NCBI GenBank assembly: GCA_030592225.1
Contig: JAUVJT010000018.1
Coordinates: 1 to 19,087, forward strand
Reading direction: 5' to 3'
Length of the DNA: 19,087 bases
DNA from: Candidatus Stahliibacteriota bacterium
GTDB taxonomy: Bacteria > Hydrothermota > Tepidihabitantia > B3-TA06
The position numbers and the translations under genes are program-made. The notes beneath the pieces were generated by a model. The model made no database searches, was not told where the DNA came from, and saw only the letters and a list, made by a program, of their open reading frames with translations. Positions 6,733 to 13,372 of this stretch are shown here, piece by piece; the stretch's first letter is position 1; each line of letters starts with the position of its first letter.

Positions 6733-7380
6733 ATGGCGATACTCACTAGAGATGATCTGAATATCAGATTAGGTAAAACAGATAAAGACCCCGGTGAGAA
6801 GATAATGGTCGCACCTTTGCTTGAGGATAAACAGATTGGAGAAGGTTCAATAGATCTACGGCTCGGAACCTTCTTTTGGCTTTTCCGCCAAACAGAGCTT
6901 GAAAAAGCAGATTCCGACGTTCTGTCGAGTGAATCCCAGATGTTACGTTTTATGGAACCTGTTCGTAAAGGATTCGGTGAGAACTTCGTACTGCATCCAG
7001 GTCAGTTTGCATTGGCTGGTACTTTTGAATATATAGTACTTCCCCCTGACGTTGCCGCATACGTAACTACCCGCTCTCGCTATGGTCGCATCGGGCTTCT
7101 TATCGCAACTGCGACGTTTGTTCATCCGTGTTGGAAAGGCTGTTTGACTTTAGAACTTGAGAATGTTGGAGTTGTGCCAATCGTACTGAAATGCGGTAGT
7201 TCAATTGCACATATCATTTTCCATGAAACAAAGCAGCCTGTAAAACCAAAACCAGAAAAAGGGAAACCACCAGTTTACCCCACACGTCCTTCCTTAAAGG
7301 CATTGTCCAAGACTGAATCTAAGAAATTGGAAGAAGTGTTCCAGAAACTTTACCATCGAGATCAGAGAACTTCTCTCTAG
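6733..7380 (+). CDS. Dcd-type dCTP deaminase-like protein
   Basis: 215 residues of the dCTP deaminase/dUTPase trimeric fold. Family enzymes convert dCTP to dUTP (some also to dUMP). GEGSIDLRLG (37-45) matches the N-terminal signature. TTRSRYGRIGL (112-122) aligns with the E. coli Dcd segment carrying R110, S111 and R115, giving R114, S115 and R119. KGCLTLELEN (135-144) places E141 at the catalytic glutamate E138. The usual C-terminal nucleotide-lid tail is altered: a proline/lysine-rich linker and VYPTRPS (about 181-187), then a charged helix. The key residues suggest activity, but binding without catalysis cannot be excluded. It follows the metallopeptidase-like gene by 4 nt. A second, cassette-borne Dcd suggests a special role, for example nucleotide depletion in phage defence, rather than housekeeping pyrimidine supply. 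Confidence 0.85.
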   Translation: MAILTRDDLNIRLGKTDKDPGEKIMVAPLLEDKQIGEGSIDLRLGTFFWLFRQTELEKADSDVLSSESQMLRFMEPVRKGFGENFVLHPGQFALAGTFEYIVLPPDVAAYVTTRSRYGRIGLLIATATFVHPCWKGCLTLELENVGVVPIVLKCGSSIAHIIFHETKQPVKPKPEKGKPPVYPTRPSLKALSKTESKKLEEVFQKLYHRDQRTSL

Positions 7381-7387
7381 TTTCCTT

Positions 7388-7419
7388 CGCTCGCCGCCCG
7401 GTGTAGTACCAAACGAGCG
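7388..7419. repeat. Inverted repeat between cassette and lepB promoter
   Basis: CGCTCG (7388-7393) pairs with CGAGCG (7414-7419), with an inner GGT/ACC pair. It sits after the cassette's last stop codon and directly before the -35 box of lepB. No T-tract follows, so it may be a weak terminator or operator rather than a canonical terminator. Confidence 0.35.
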
Positions 7420-7420
7420 G

Positions 7421-7448
7421 TTGACTATCGCTCAACCCCCATTATAAT
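7421..7448 (+). promoter_or_regulatory. Promoter of signal peptidase gene, predicted leaderless
   Basis: TTGACT (7421-7426), 16-nt spacer, TATAAT (7443-7448). The ATG at 7457 begins after only 8 further nt and no Shine-Dalgarno is present, so the transcript should start at or within a few nt of the start codon. Confidence 0.75.
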
Positions 7449-7456
7449 CCTCACTA

Positions 7457-8317
7457 ATGGGCAAACGCAAGAAGAAACCCGCAACACACCCTCGCCAGGC
7501 AAAGCCTGGTGAAAAAGGTAAGAAACCCCGCAAATCCTTCGGACGCAGGACGTGGGATTTCGTGCGGTCGTGGGGAGTGGTCATACTCATCGTGCTGGCC
7601 ATCCGCGCCTTCGTCATTGAGGCGTTCACCGTGCCCACCGGGTCGATGGAAACCACCATCCTGCCCGGCGACTTCCTGCTGGTCAACAAGTTCGTGTACG
7701 GATTCAAAGCGCCCTTTACCAACGCCGACATCATTCAGGGGAGAATGCCGGAGCGCGGTGAAATCATCGTCTTTCGCTACCCGCGCGATACCCGCTGGCC
7801 CGAACCCGAAGAGCGCTACGCCCGCTTTTTCCCCAGGTGGTTCCCGTTATTGCCGATTTTCTGGGACAAGGAAATGAAAAAATTCCACTGGTACTCGCCC
7901 CGCAACTACGTCAAGCGATGTATCGGACTACCCGGGGACACGGTGGAAATCATCAACAAGAAGGTCTACGTCAACGGTGAGCCGGTTGCAGACCCGCACG
8001 CCAGGCATTTTGACCGGGGTATATTCCCCCGCGCCGTGCCCCACGATGAGTTCAACCAGCGCTGGCGCAACATTGAATTCGAAGGACATTACGAGATTCG
8101 CGACAACTTCGGCCCCATAATAGTACCTGAAGGCTACGTCTTCGGCATGGGCGACAACCGCGACTTCTCCGACGACTGCCGCTACTGGGGACCCATCCCC
8201 ATCAAGAACCTTAAAGGCTCGCCCCTGGTAACCTACTACTCGCTGGGCGAAGGTTCGAACCTGCTCGAACGCATCGTGCGCACCCAGTGGAAGCGCATCG
8301 GCCGGACAGTCAGATAA
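7457..8317 (+). CDS. lepB: Signal peptidase I
   Basis: The membrane serine protease that removes signal peptides from exported proteins. In 286 residues it has a basic N-terminus, one membrane anchor at about 38-56, and the catalytic serine in TGSMETTILPGD (S63). The catalytic lysine is in NYVKRCIGLPGDTVEI (K153), and the GDNRDFSDDCRYWGP box lies near 233-247. About 40 residues rich in aromatics and proline are inserted between the strand after the serine and the lysine box (roughly 108-147), as in longer family members. The start at 7457 is fixed by the promoter ending 8 nt upstream. It is GC-rich and begins the host housekeeping segment after the AT-rich cassette. Its stop is followed by the 11-nt repeats at 8320-8340. 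Confidence 0.95.
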   Translation: MGKRKKKPATHPRQAKPGEKGKKPRKSFGRRTWDFVRSWGVVILIVLAIRAFVIEAFTVPTGSMETTILPGDFLLVNKFVYGFKAPFTNADIIQGRMPERGEIIVFRYPRDTRWPEPEERYARFFPRWFPLLPIFWDKEMKKFHWYSPRNYVKRCIGLPGDTVEIINKKVYVNGEPVADPHARHFDRGIFPRAVPHDEFNQRWRNIEFEGHYEIRDNFGPIIVPEGYVFGMGDNRDFSDDCRYWGPIPIKNLKGSPLVTYYSLGEGSNLLERIVRTQWKRIGRTVR

Positions 8318-8319
8318 CC

Positions 8320-8340
8320 CCCGTAACACCCCAAAACATC
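8320..8340. repeat. Two 11-nt repeat units after lepB stop
   Basis: CCCGTAACACC (8320-8330) and CCCAAAACATC (8330-8340, sharing one base) start 2 nt after the lepB stop codon. The same unit recurs four times across the stop codon of the gene at 17170-17931, including an identical CCCGTAACACC. Confidence 0.5.
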
Positions 8341-8384
8341 TACGGTGATAACTAAGACCTGAACCGTTGCTTTGCGAAGGCCGC

Positions 8385-8412
8385 TTGACTCTCCCCTGCT
8401 CATCGTTAGACT
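8385..8412 (+). promoter_or_regulatory. Promoter of dGTPase-family gene, predicted leaderless
   Basis: TTGACT (8385-8390), 16-nt spacer, TAGACT (8407-8412), then 5 nt to the ATG at 8418. No ribosome-binding site. Same architecture as the lepB and nitroreductase promoters. Confidence 0.65.
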
Positions 8413-8417
8413 AAGCA

Positions 8418-9569
8418 ATGAGCACATCCATCCGCCAACGACGAGAGAAGCTTGAGTGCCAGATTTTCTTTCACCCTCATGCCACCCTGTCGGCACGCTC
8501 AAAAGGAAGACTGGAGCCGGAGCCGCCCAATTCGGTGCGTACCGTGTTCGAGCGCGACGGCCAGCGTATTCTGCACAGCCTTTCTTTCCGCCGACTGCGG
8601 CACAAGACCCAGGTGTTCCTCCTGCCCGAAAACGACCATATCGCCACAAGGATGGAGCACGCGCTGTACGTGGCTTCGATATCCGCCACTGTCGCCCGGG
8701 CACTGGGTCTTAACTCCGATCTGGTCAACGCCATTGCCCTGGGTCACGATTTGGGCCACGCCCCGTTCGGCCACGAAGGGGAGCAGGCGTTAAACGAAGT
8801 GGTTGAACCTTTTGGACTCAAATTTGAGCACGAACTGCACTCCTTGCGCACGGTTGACCATCTGGCCAAAATAATCGGCAAACAGGGCGCAGGACTTAAC
8901 CTTTCCTTCGAGGTGCGCGACGGGATAGTTTCGCATTACGGCGAGACCGCCGAACCCCTGGTTGAACCTGACCTTGACAAGGACCCTTCAGGTTTATACC
9001 AGACTCGTCGCGGGGTTAGCAAGCCGGCCACTTTGGAAGGATGCATCGTGCGCATCGCGGACCGGGTGGCCTATCTTGGACGCGACCTTGAGGATGCATT
9101 AAGGGCGCATCTCATTAAAACTGACGACGTTCCCCTGGGTGTCAAAAATACCCTGGGCGCGACCAACGGGCAAATCGTCGGTACGCTGGTTGAGGATTTA
9201 ATTGAAGGTAATCACAATCACCCCGGGGCAATAGGATTCAGCCGGGAAATCAACTCGGCGGTGCGGTCGCTTTATGAATTCAACTATAATCGCATCTACC
9301 TGCACCCGCGAGTCAAACGCCACAGCGAGAACGCCCGGCGAATCCTTAAGCTGCTCTTTGAGCGGCTGTATGAATATCTTACCGACGGCGATGATTTCAA
9401 GGGCGATAAGCCCGGCGTTTTTACGCAACTGGAGTACTTCGTGCGCTACACCGAATGCGAGCAGGGCGCAGACCCTGCCCAGGTGGTGATGGACTTTATT
9501 TCAGGTATGACCGACAACTACGCGGTGCGCTGTTTTGAAGAGTTGTATATACCGAGGGGGATCAGGTAA
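8418..9569 (+). CDS. dgt: dGTPase-family HD-domain deoxynucleotide triphosphohydrolase
   Basis: The family removes triphosphate from dGTP and other dNTPs, adjusting nucleotide pools. In 383 residues the HD metal site is visible: H81 in RMEHALYV, H110-D111 in GHDLGHAPFGHEG, and D215 in IADRVAYLGRDLEDA. The N-terminal FERDGQRILHSLSFRRLRHKTQVF is the conserved entry region of Dgt-like proteins. The length fits the shorter dGTPase-like group rather than E. coli Dgt. It has its own predicted leaderless promoter and host-like GC, so it is probably core rather than part of the AT-rich cassette. Still, two dNTP-consuming enzymes lie about 1 kb apart, and dGTPases of this fold are known to act in phage defence in some bacteria. 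Confidence 0.92.
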   Translation: MSTSIRQRREKLECQIFFHPHATLSARSKGRLEPEPPNSVRTVFERDGQRILHSLSFRRLRHKTQVFLLPENDHIATRMEHALYVASISATVARALGLNSDLVNAIALGHDLGHAPFGHEGEQALNEVVEPFGLKFEHELHSLRTVDHLAKIIGKQGAGLNLSFEVRDGIVSHYGETAEPLVEPDLDKDPSGLYQTRRGVSKPATLEGCIVRIADRVAYLGRDLEDALRAHLIKTDDVPLGVKNTLGATNGQIVGTLVEDLIEGNHNHPGAIGFSREINSAVRSLYEFNYNRIYLHPRVKRHSENARRILKLLFERLYEYLTDGDDFKGDKPGVFTQLEYFVRYTECEQGADPAQVVMDFISGMTDNYAVRCFEELYIPRGIR

Positions 9570-11327
9570 TTAAATACTCCCTTTGAGTTTATTTAGTTTC
9601 GCACGGATCAAAGTAATATTATTATCACACTGGGCTACTTTGTGCTTTACCCCAACCCTATCAAATAAAGTACGAGCACTATCTGCATAGAAAAGGGATT
9701 CTTCAAATTGCCCCAACATGAAATAAACCCCACCTATATGTTGGAGGTCCTCGGCTTGGGTGTAAAGGTCGCCAATCCTTTCGTCTATTTCTAGAGCGCG
9801 TTGATGAAACTCAAGCGCCTTCAATAGCTTACCTCGGGTATAGTAATTAAAACCTATATTGCTAAGTTGAGCAGCTTGCAGCTCAAGGTTGCCAATTTGT
9901 TCCGCAATTCTTAATGCTCTCTCTTGAAAGTCCATGCCTTTTTGAGGGTTACCTAGATTTAGATAAGCATTACCTATGTTGCCTAGATTAGTGCCCTGTC
10001 CTTTAAGGTTACCCGTACTTTCATTAATTTCCAAGGCTCGCTTAAAAAAATCAAGAGCCTTATGATAATCATCTAAGGAGTAATAAATGCTTCCAATGCT
10101 ATTGAGGACTTTAGCTTGACCTTCGAAATTTACTATCTCTTCATTTATCTCCAGGGCGAGCAAGTAGAATTCAAGAGCCTTTTGAAAATCACCTTGTGTA
10201 AAATAAACGCTTCCGATGCCACAAAGGTCTCCTGCTTGACCATCAAATCTACCTATTCGTTTGTCAATATCCAAGGCACGTTCAAAATAATCAAGAGCCT
10301 TTTTAGGTTTACCTAGCCTTAAGTAAACCTTTCCGATATTCCCAAGGTTTCTGGCTTGTCCGTGGAGACGACCTGTTTGTTCATCAATATCCAAAGCCTT
10401 CTCGAAAAACTCAAGGGCTTTCTTCGAATCACCTAAGTTATAATAAACGTTTCCGATATTGTCAAAGGCTATAGCTTGACTTCTTATATCTCCTATCCGT
10501 TCAGCATAGCTGAGCGCGCGGTGGTGAAACACGAGAGCCTTTTGAGGCTTACCGGAATAGTAATACACACTTCCAATGTTACCTAAAGCTTGGAGCTGAA
10601 CACCGACGTCACCAATTTGCTCAGCTATTTTCAAGGCTCGCTGGTGAGATTCTAGCGCTTTTGGCAATTCTCCCAAAGTACGGTAAGCAAGTCCAACGTT
10701 ATTAAGTTGAAGAACTTGGTTTTCTAGGTCACCGATTTGTTCGGTGATTTTCAAAGCCCGTTGATTAAAATCAAGTGCCTTCTGAGACTCACCCCTAAGA
10801 TAGTAAACTAGCCCTAAGTTACCCAAAGCGATTGCTTTTGCTTTTTGGTCACGAGCATATTCAGCAAGATTAGCCATGTCTCCAAAAGTCTCAATAGCGT
10901 CAGCATAACTAGAAGCATTAACTTGACTCAAACCTATCAAGCTGAGAAGTGTAAGTATGAGGGTCGTATCTGTAGTAAGTTCTCTTGCAGAGCTAAACCA
11001 CCCCACAGCCTCTCCGTAATTATACGTCTCAAGTGCTTCCAATCCTCTATCTACAATCTTCTTAATTCGACGAGGCTTGATTTCATCCAAACCCTCCGTA
11101 TAAACAACAAGTTGATCCTCAAGTTCTTCAATCCTTGAAATTATTGCATTCTCGCTGCACTTCTGGCAGATTAAAGTTATAGTGCCCCAAATGCTCGCAA
11201 TCGCCACACCGATAATTATGCTATAAAGAGCTAATTGCTTGGCAGTAAGCTTAAGGAAACGTCGCTCCGTTTTTCTTTTCGTGGAAGATCTCTTCTTGTT
11301 GAACCGCCCACCTTTCTTCTTAATCAT
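9570..11327 (-). CDS. Membrane-anchored protein with ten 40-residue TPR units
   Basis: A 585-residue protein. It has a very basic N-terminus, one membrane span at about 32-54, a short coiled coil (about 60-80), then helical repeats. From about residue 165 to 563 there are ten consecutive TPR-type units of 40 residues, each carrying the pattern N-I-G-x-x-Y-x-x-x-G then K-A-L-x-F then A-L-x-I then I-G-x-x-x-x-Q. The last unit is divergent. Arrays with this period (TPR_12/LGN type) bind peptides or proteins. I chose ATG 11327 because a TTGACA-17-TATGAT promoter ends at 11336 and its -10 overlaps the upstream TTG codon, which therefore cannot be translated from this transcript. Composition is AT-rich. 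Partner and role are unknown. Confidence 0.85.
   Translation of the reverse strand: MIKKKGGRFNKKRSSTKRKTERRFLKLTAKQLALYSIIIGVAIASIWGTITLICQKCSENAIISRIEELEDQLVVYTEGLDEIKPRRIKKIVDRGLEALETYNYGEAVGWFSSARELTTDTTLILTLLSLIGLSQVNASSYADAIETFGDMANLAEYARDQKAKAIALGNLGLVYYLRGESQKALDFNQRALKITEQIGDLENQVLQLNNVGLAYRTLGELPKALESHQRALKIAEQIGDVGVQLQALGNIGSVYYYSGKPQKALVFHHRALSYAERIGDIRSQAIAFDNIGNVYYNLGDSKKALEFFEKALDIDEQTGRLHGQARNLGNIGKVYLRLGKPKKALDYFERALDIDKRIGRFDGQAGDLCGIGSVYFTQGDFQKALEFYLLALEINEEIVNFEGQAKVLNSIGSIYYSLDDYHKALDFFKRALEINESTGNLKGQGTNLGNIGNAYLNLGNPQKGMDFQERALRIAEQIGNLELQAAQLSNIGFNYYTRGKLLKALEFHQRALEIDERIGDLYTQAEDLQHIGGVYFMLGQFEESLFYADSARTLFDRVGVKHKVAQCDNNITLIRAKLNKLKGSI
9639..10835 (-). repeat. Tandem ~120-bp coding repeats (TPR array)
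   Basis: Ten consecutive units, nine of exactly 40 codons. They are recognisable in the DNA as recurring blocks equivalent on the plus strand to a TCAAGAGCCTT-type core and to a TTTCCGATATT-like core. Unit DNA has diverged but spacing is kept. This explains the strong periodicity of the stretch. Confidence 0.8.
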
Positions 11328-11335
11328 TATACTCA

Positions 11336-11364
11336 ATCATACCTCACCACCCTGACCTTGTCAA
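11336..11364 (-). promoter_or_regulatory. Promoter of the 585-aa TPR gene, predicted leaderless
   Basis: On the minus strand: TTGACA (11364-11359), 17-nt spacer, TATGAT (11341-11336), then 8 nt to ATG 11327. A GTGAGG that might look like a ribosome site lies inside the spacer and would not be transcribed. Confidence 0.7.
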
Positions 11365-11453
11365 CGTAAATTAGACAAGAGGATACCCCCATCCCAAGAA
11401 CCTTACTTCACCCACTCCACGACTTTGGTTCAGGGTTGATATTCCGTGACAGT

Positions 11454-11909
11454 CTACCGCTCCACAATGGTAACCGGAAAGTTCATGGTACCAAGCGGTG
11501 TGTCGAAGTAAACCGTGCCCACGATTTTGTACTTTGCTCCCACGTTCTTGATGGTGGAGATGATGGCCGCGCCTGCCTGGGCATAGTCTATGGTCACCAC
11601 CGGCGATATGCGGGCAGATTCTCCGGAGGGGATGCGCAGCTTGAGGTTAGATGACCCGTTGGCCACGTGCTGCTCGTTCACGTAAACGTCAAACCGCATC
11701 CTGTCGAGCACCACGTCCATCCGGTTAGGGTTGGTGACGTCAATGTTGATGGCGACGCGCAGGTAGGTCAGGGTGATTTCCTTGATGGACGTACTGACCA
11801 GCCGGTACTCGCAGTTTTCAAGATTGGTGCGCCGGAAAACAAAACAGGCGGGAAGCATGGTCAGCAGGAGAACTGCAGGAACCATCCTGGCAATCAGACC
11901 TTTATTCAT
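11454..11909 (-). CDS. LEA14-like (WHy domain) lipoprotein, second of a tandem pair
   Basis: 151 residues. The N-terminal hydrophobic stretch ends in LPAC (C22), a lipobox-like site, so the mature protein is probably lipid-anchored in the envelope. The rest matches the LEA type-2/WHy beta-sandwich: IAINIDVTNPNRMDVVLDRM-type sequence (N-P-N core), then PSGESARISPVVTIDY and a final strand with TPLGTMNFPV. The family is linked to desiccation tolerance in plants, but bacterial members are mostly uncharacterised envelope proteins. GGGAGA about 6 nt before the ATG supports this start. It lies 44 nt downstream of its paralogue and is likely on the same transcript. Confidence 0.85.
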   Translation of the reverse strand: MNKGLIARMVPAVLLLTMLPACFVFRRTNLENCEYRLVSTSIKEITLTYLRVAINIDVTNPNRMDVVLDRMRFDVYVNEQHVANGSSNLKLRIPSGESARISPVVTIDYAQAGAAIISTIKNVGAKYKIVGTVYFDTPLGTMNFPVTIVER

Positions 11910-11953
11910 AATCTTCTCCCTTGATTTTGAACGTCATCAATGGACCCCAGGCG

Positions 11954-12415
11954 CTAGAACGGCATCCAGAACCTTGAGACGGTGGTCCAGGAGTGGAAGG
12001 CGCCCAGCGGGGTTTCGTAGTAAACATTTGCCCGCAGGCTGTAGGAAGCGCTGTGCGAGATAATCATGTTGAAGATGGCGAGGCCTGCGCTGAGGTAATC
12101 GATGGCCAGGTTGGCCTTGAGTTTGACCGATTCGCCGGGAGGGATGGGCGAATCGGCAAAGCTTGCCGCCCCGCTGCCTATCTGGTTCCCGTCGGCATAG
12201 AGCTTGAGTTGAATGTGATCGATTATTACTCCGACCCCGTTGGGATTGGTAACGTCCATTTCCAGCTCAAGCTTGGCGTAGGTCATCGCCTTCTCAACGG
12301 TCTTGACGTCCGAGACACGAAAATCACAATCCTTGATGCCCTTGGGACGGGTGCCCACACAACCTGAAAAAACAACCACGGCCAGAATTGCAGCTACAGA
12401 CAATATCTTCTTCAT
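11954..12415 (-). CDS. LEA14-like (WHy domain) lipoprotein, first of a tandem pair
   Basis: About 153 residues from the ATG at 12415: MKKILSVAAILAVVVFSGC is a textbook lipoprotein signal with lipobox FSGC (C19). Then comes the LEA-type domain with ELEMDVTNPNGVGVIIDHI, IPPGESVKLKANLAIDY and a closing YETPLGAFHSW strand. It is clearly a paralogue of the next gene (shared NPN, GES, IDY-x-A-x-A and TPLG motifs). AGGAGG lies 4 nt before ATG 12415; an adjacent ATG at 12418 is only 1 nt from it and is less likely. A longer reading frame extends to 12466 but would bury the signal peptide. Promoter TTGGCA-16-TAGTCT probably lies upstream on this strand, divergent from the nitroreductase. Confidence 0.87.
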   Translation of the reverse strand: MKKILSVAAILAVVVFSGCVGTRPKGIKDCDFRVSDVKTVEKAMTYAKLELEMDVTNPNGVGVIIDHIQLKLYADGNQIGSGAASFADSPIPPGESVKLKANLAIDYLSAGLAIFNMIISHSASYSLRANVYYETPLGAFHSWTTVSRFWMPF

Positions 12416-12494
12416 CATTCCTCCTAAGTATGAAAGACTACGTTCTGGAATTTGCTTGCCAAGCAATTTCCTTCAACCTGGAAGACGAGTGGAG

Positions 12495-12522
12495 TTGACT
12501 TAAGGTTTCAGAGGGATATGCT
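12495..12522 (+). promoter_or_regulatory. Promoter of nitroreductase gene, predicted leaderless
   Basis: TTGACT (12495-12500), 16-nt spacer, TATGCT (12517-12522), then 5 nt to the ATG at 12528. No ribosome site at proper distance: the GAGGG at 12511-12515 lies inside the promoter spacer. Confidence 0.65.
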
Positions 12523-12527
12523 TCGGT

Positions 12528-13082
12528 ATGGATAAATGGAACAGCTTTTTTGAACTGGTGAGCACTCGCCGCAGCATACGGAAATACGCCGATAAGCCGG
12601 TCGAGGAGAAAAAGGTGCAGATGATGCTCCAGGCACTCAGACTGGCGCCCTCCTCGTCAAACTCTCAGCCCTGGCACGTGGTGGCGGTTCGGGATAAGGA
12701 AACCATCGAGGCGTTGTCCCGGGCGGCGCCGATCGGATCAAGAAAAGTAATTTCATGGCTGAAAGGGGCCCCGCTGGTGTTTGTCCTTACGGTACAGCGA
12801 AAGTTGACCCACCGGATAACAGGGACTTTCGGACACAACAACCTGGGACTTGATGCCGGGATAGGAGGTCAGCACCTGGTGCTGGCTGCCCACGCTCTGG
12901 GACTCGGCGCGTGCTGGATAGGCTGGTTTAATGAAAGGAAAGTACGCAAACTCATAGGCTTACCAGGTTCATACCAGGTGGTGTCTTTGATACCATGCGG
13001 CTATCCTGACCATGCTCCCGACCCCAGAGGGAGGAAAAAACTGGAAGAAATCTACTCGGTGGAGCGATTCGGGACTAAATAG
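12528..13082 (+). CDS. Nitroreductase-family flavoprotein
   Basis: 184 residues of the FMN-dependent nitroreductase fold, which reduces nitro compounds, quinones or flavins with NAD(P)H, usually as a dimer. RRSIRKY (14-20) is the FMN-phosphate segment, APSSSNSQPWHVVAV (40-54) the second FMN contact, and ALGLGACWIGWF near 127-138 the third. The protein is short, without the extended cap of NfsA types. The physiological substrate cannot be read from the sequence. It is divergent from the LEA lipoprotein pair, with a 112-nt shared control region, and has a predicted leaderless start. No transmembrane or extra domain is seen. Confidence 0.92.
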   Translation: MDKWNSFFELVSTRRSIRKYADKPVEEKKVQMMLQALRLAPSSSNSQPWHVVAVRDKETIEALSRAAPIGSRKVISWLKGAPLVFVLTVQRKLTHRITGTFGHNNLGLDAGIGGQHLVLAAHALGLGACWIGWFNERKVRKLIGLPGSYQVVSLIPCGYPDHAPDPRGRKKLEEIYSVERFGTK

Positions 13083-13121
13083 CCTCCGCATTAGCCTTGC
13101 AGGGTTCTCAACCTGGGGGTA

Positions 13122-13149
13122 TTGACAAGTTGCAATCTCTCATTATGAT
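13122..13149 (+). promoter_or_regulatory. Promoter of the OmpA-fusion operon
   Basis: TTGACA (13122-13127), 16-nt spacer, TATGAT (13144-13149). The start site is expected near 13156, giving a leader with GGAGAGGAG ahead of the small ORF at 13184. Confidence 0.75.
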
Positions 13150-13183
13150 AGTAATAGGAAGAGTTACCTGGAGAGGAGTATAA

Positions 13184-13372
13184 GTGAATTTACTATTTTT
13201 CAAGGCTGGGGAATATCCAGCTGCAGTCATGGAGGATAAAAGCTGGACGGCTGAAACAGTCGCCAGGCCTGAGCTCGCAATTACCTTGGGAGCATCGGTT
13301 CGTTATATCCCCCACGAACATAAACTAAGAACCGCAAGAAAAAAAACGCTCCACCAAGGAGGGGGCTTATGA
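13184..13372 (+). CDS. Small leader-like ORF coupled to the OmpA-fusion gene
   Basis: 62 residues from a GTG start with a strong ribosome site (GAGAGGAG, 5 nt upstream), directly behind a good promoter. Its stop overlaps the next ATG in an ATGA arrangement, so ribosomes finishing here could restart on the porin-like gene. The peptide has no recognised domain and no signal peptide, and its composition is unremarkable. It may be a genuine small protein, a translational-coupling leader, or an untranslated 5' region that happens to be open. The ribosome site and overlap favour translation. Confidence 0.45.
   Translation: MNLLFFKAGEYPAAVMEDKSWTAETVARPELAITLGASVRYIPHEHKLRTARKKTLHQGGGL

Larger units (their letters stand above)
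4826..7380 (+). other. AT-rich three-gene cassette: helical protein, HEVGH metallopeptidase-like protein, Dcd-like protein
   Basis: Three genes in one direction, separated by 4 nt each, behind a single strong promoter. The AT-rich composition (20 of 60 GC at 5341-5400) contrasts sharply with terL upstream and lepB downstream, and the change falls at the gene boundaries. This pattern suggests acquisition as a unit. A protease-like protein paired with a dCTP deaminase-like enzyme next to phage genes suggests a defence or phage-cargo role. That function is inference; no named system is recognised. Confidence 0.6.

Noticed and set aside
8236..8703. 155-codon minus-strand open frame over the dgt start
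   Set aside because: It overlaps lepB and dgt, has no ribosome site or recognisable motif, and is a frame shadow of GC-rich genes.
8418..9569. dGTPase gene as a fourth member of the AT-rich cassette
   Set aside because: It has host-like GC, its own promoter and lies beyond lepB, so it is treated as a separate core gene.
9639..10835. Regular ~120-bp repeats that might suggest a CRISPR or satellite array
   Set aside because: The period is exactly 40 codons and every unit translates as a TPR helix pair in one open frame; there is no repeat-spacer structure.
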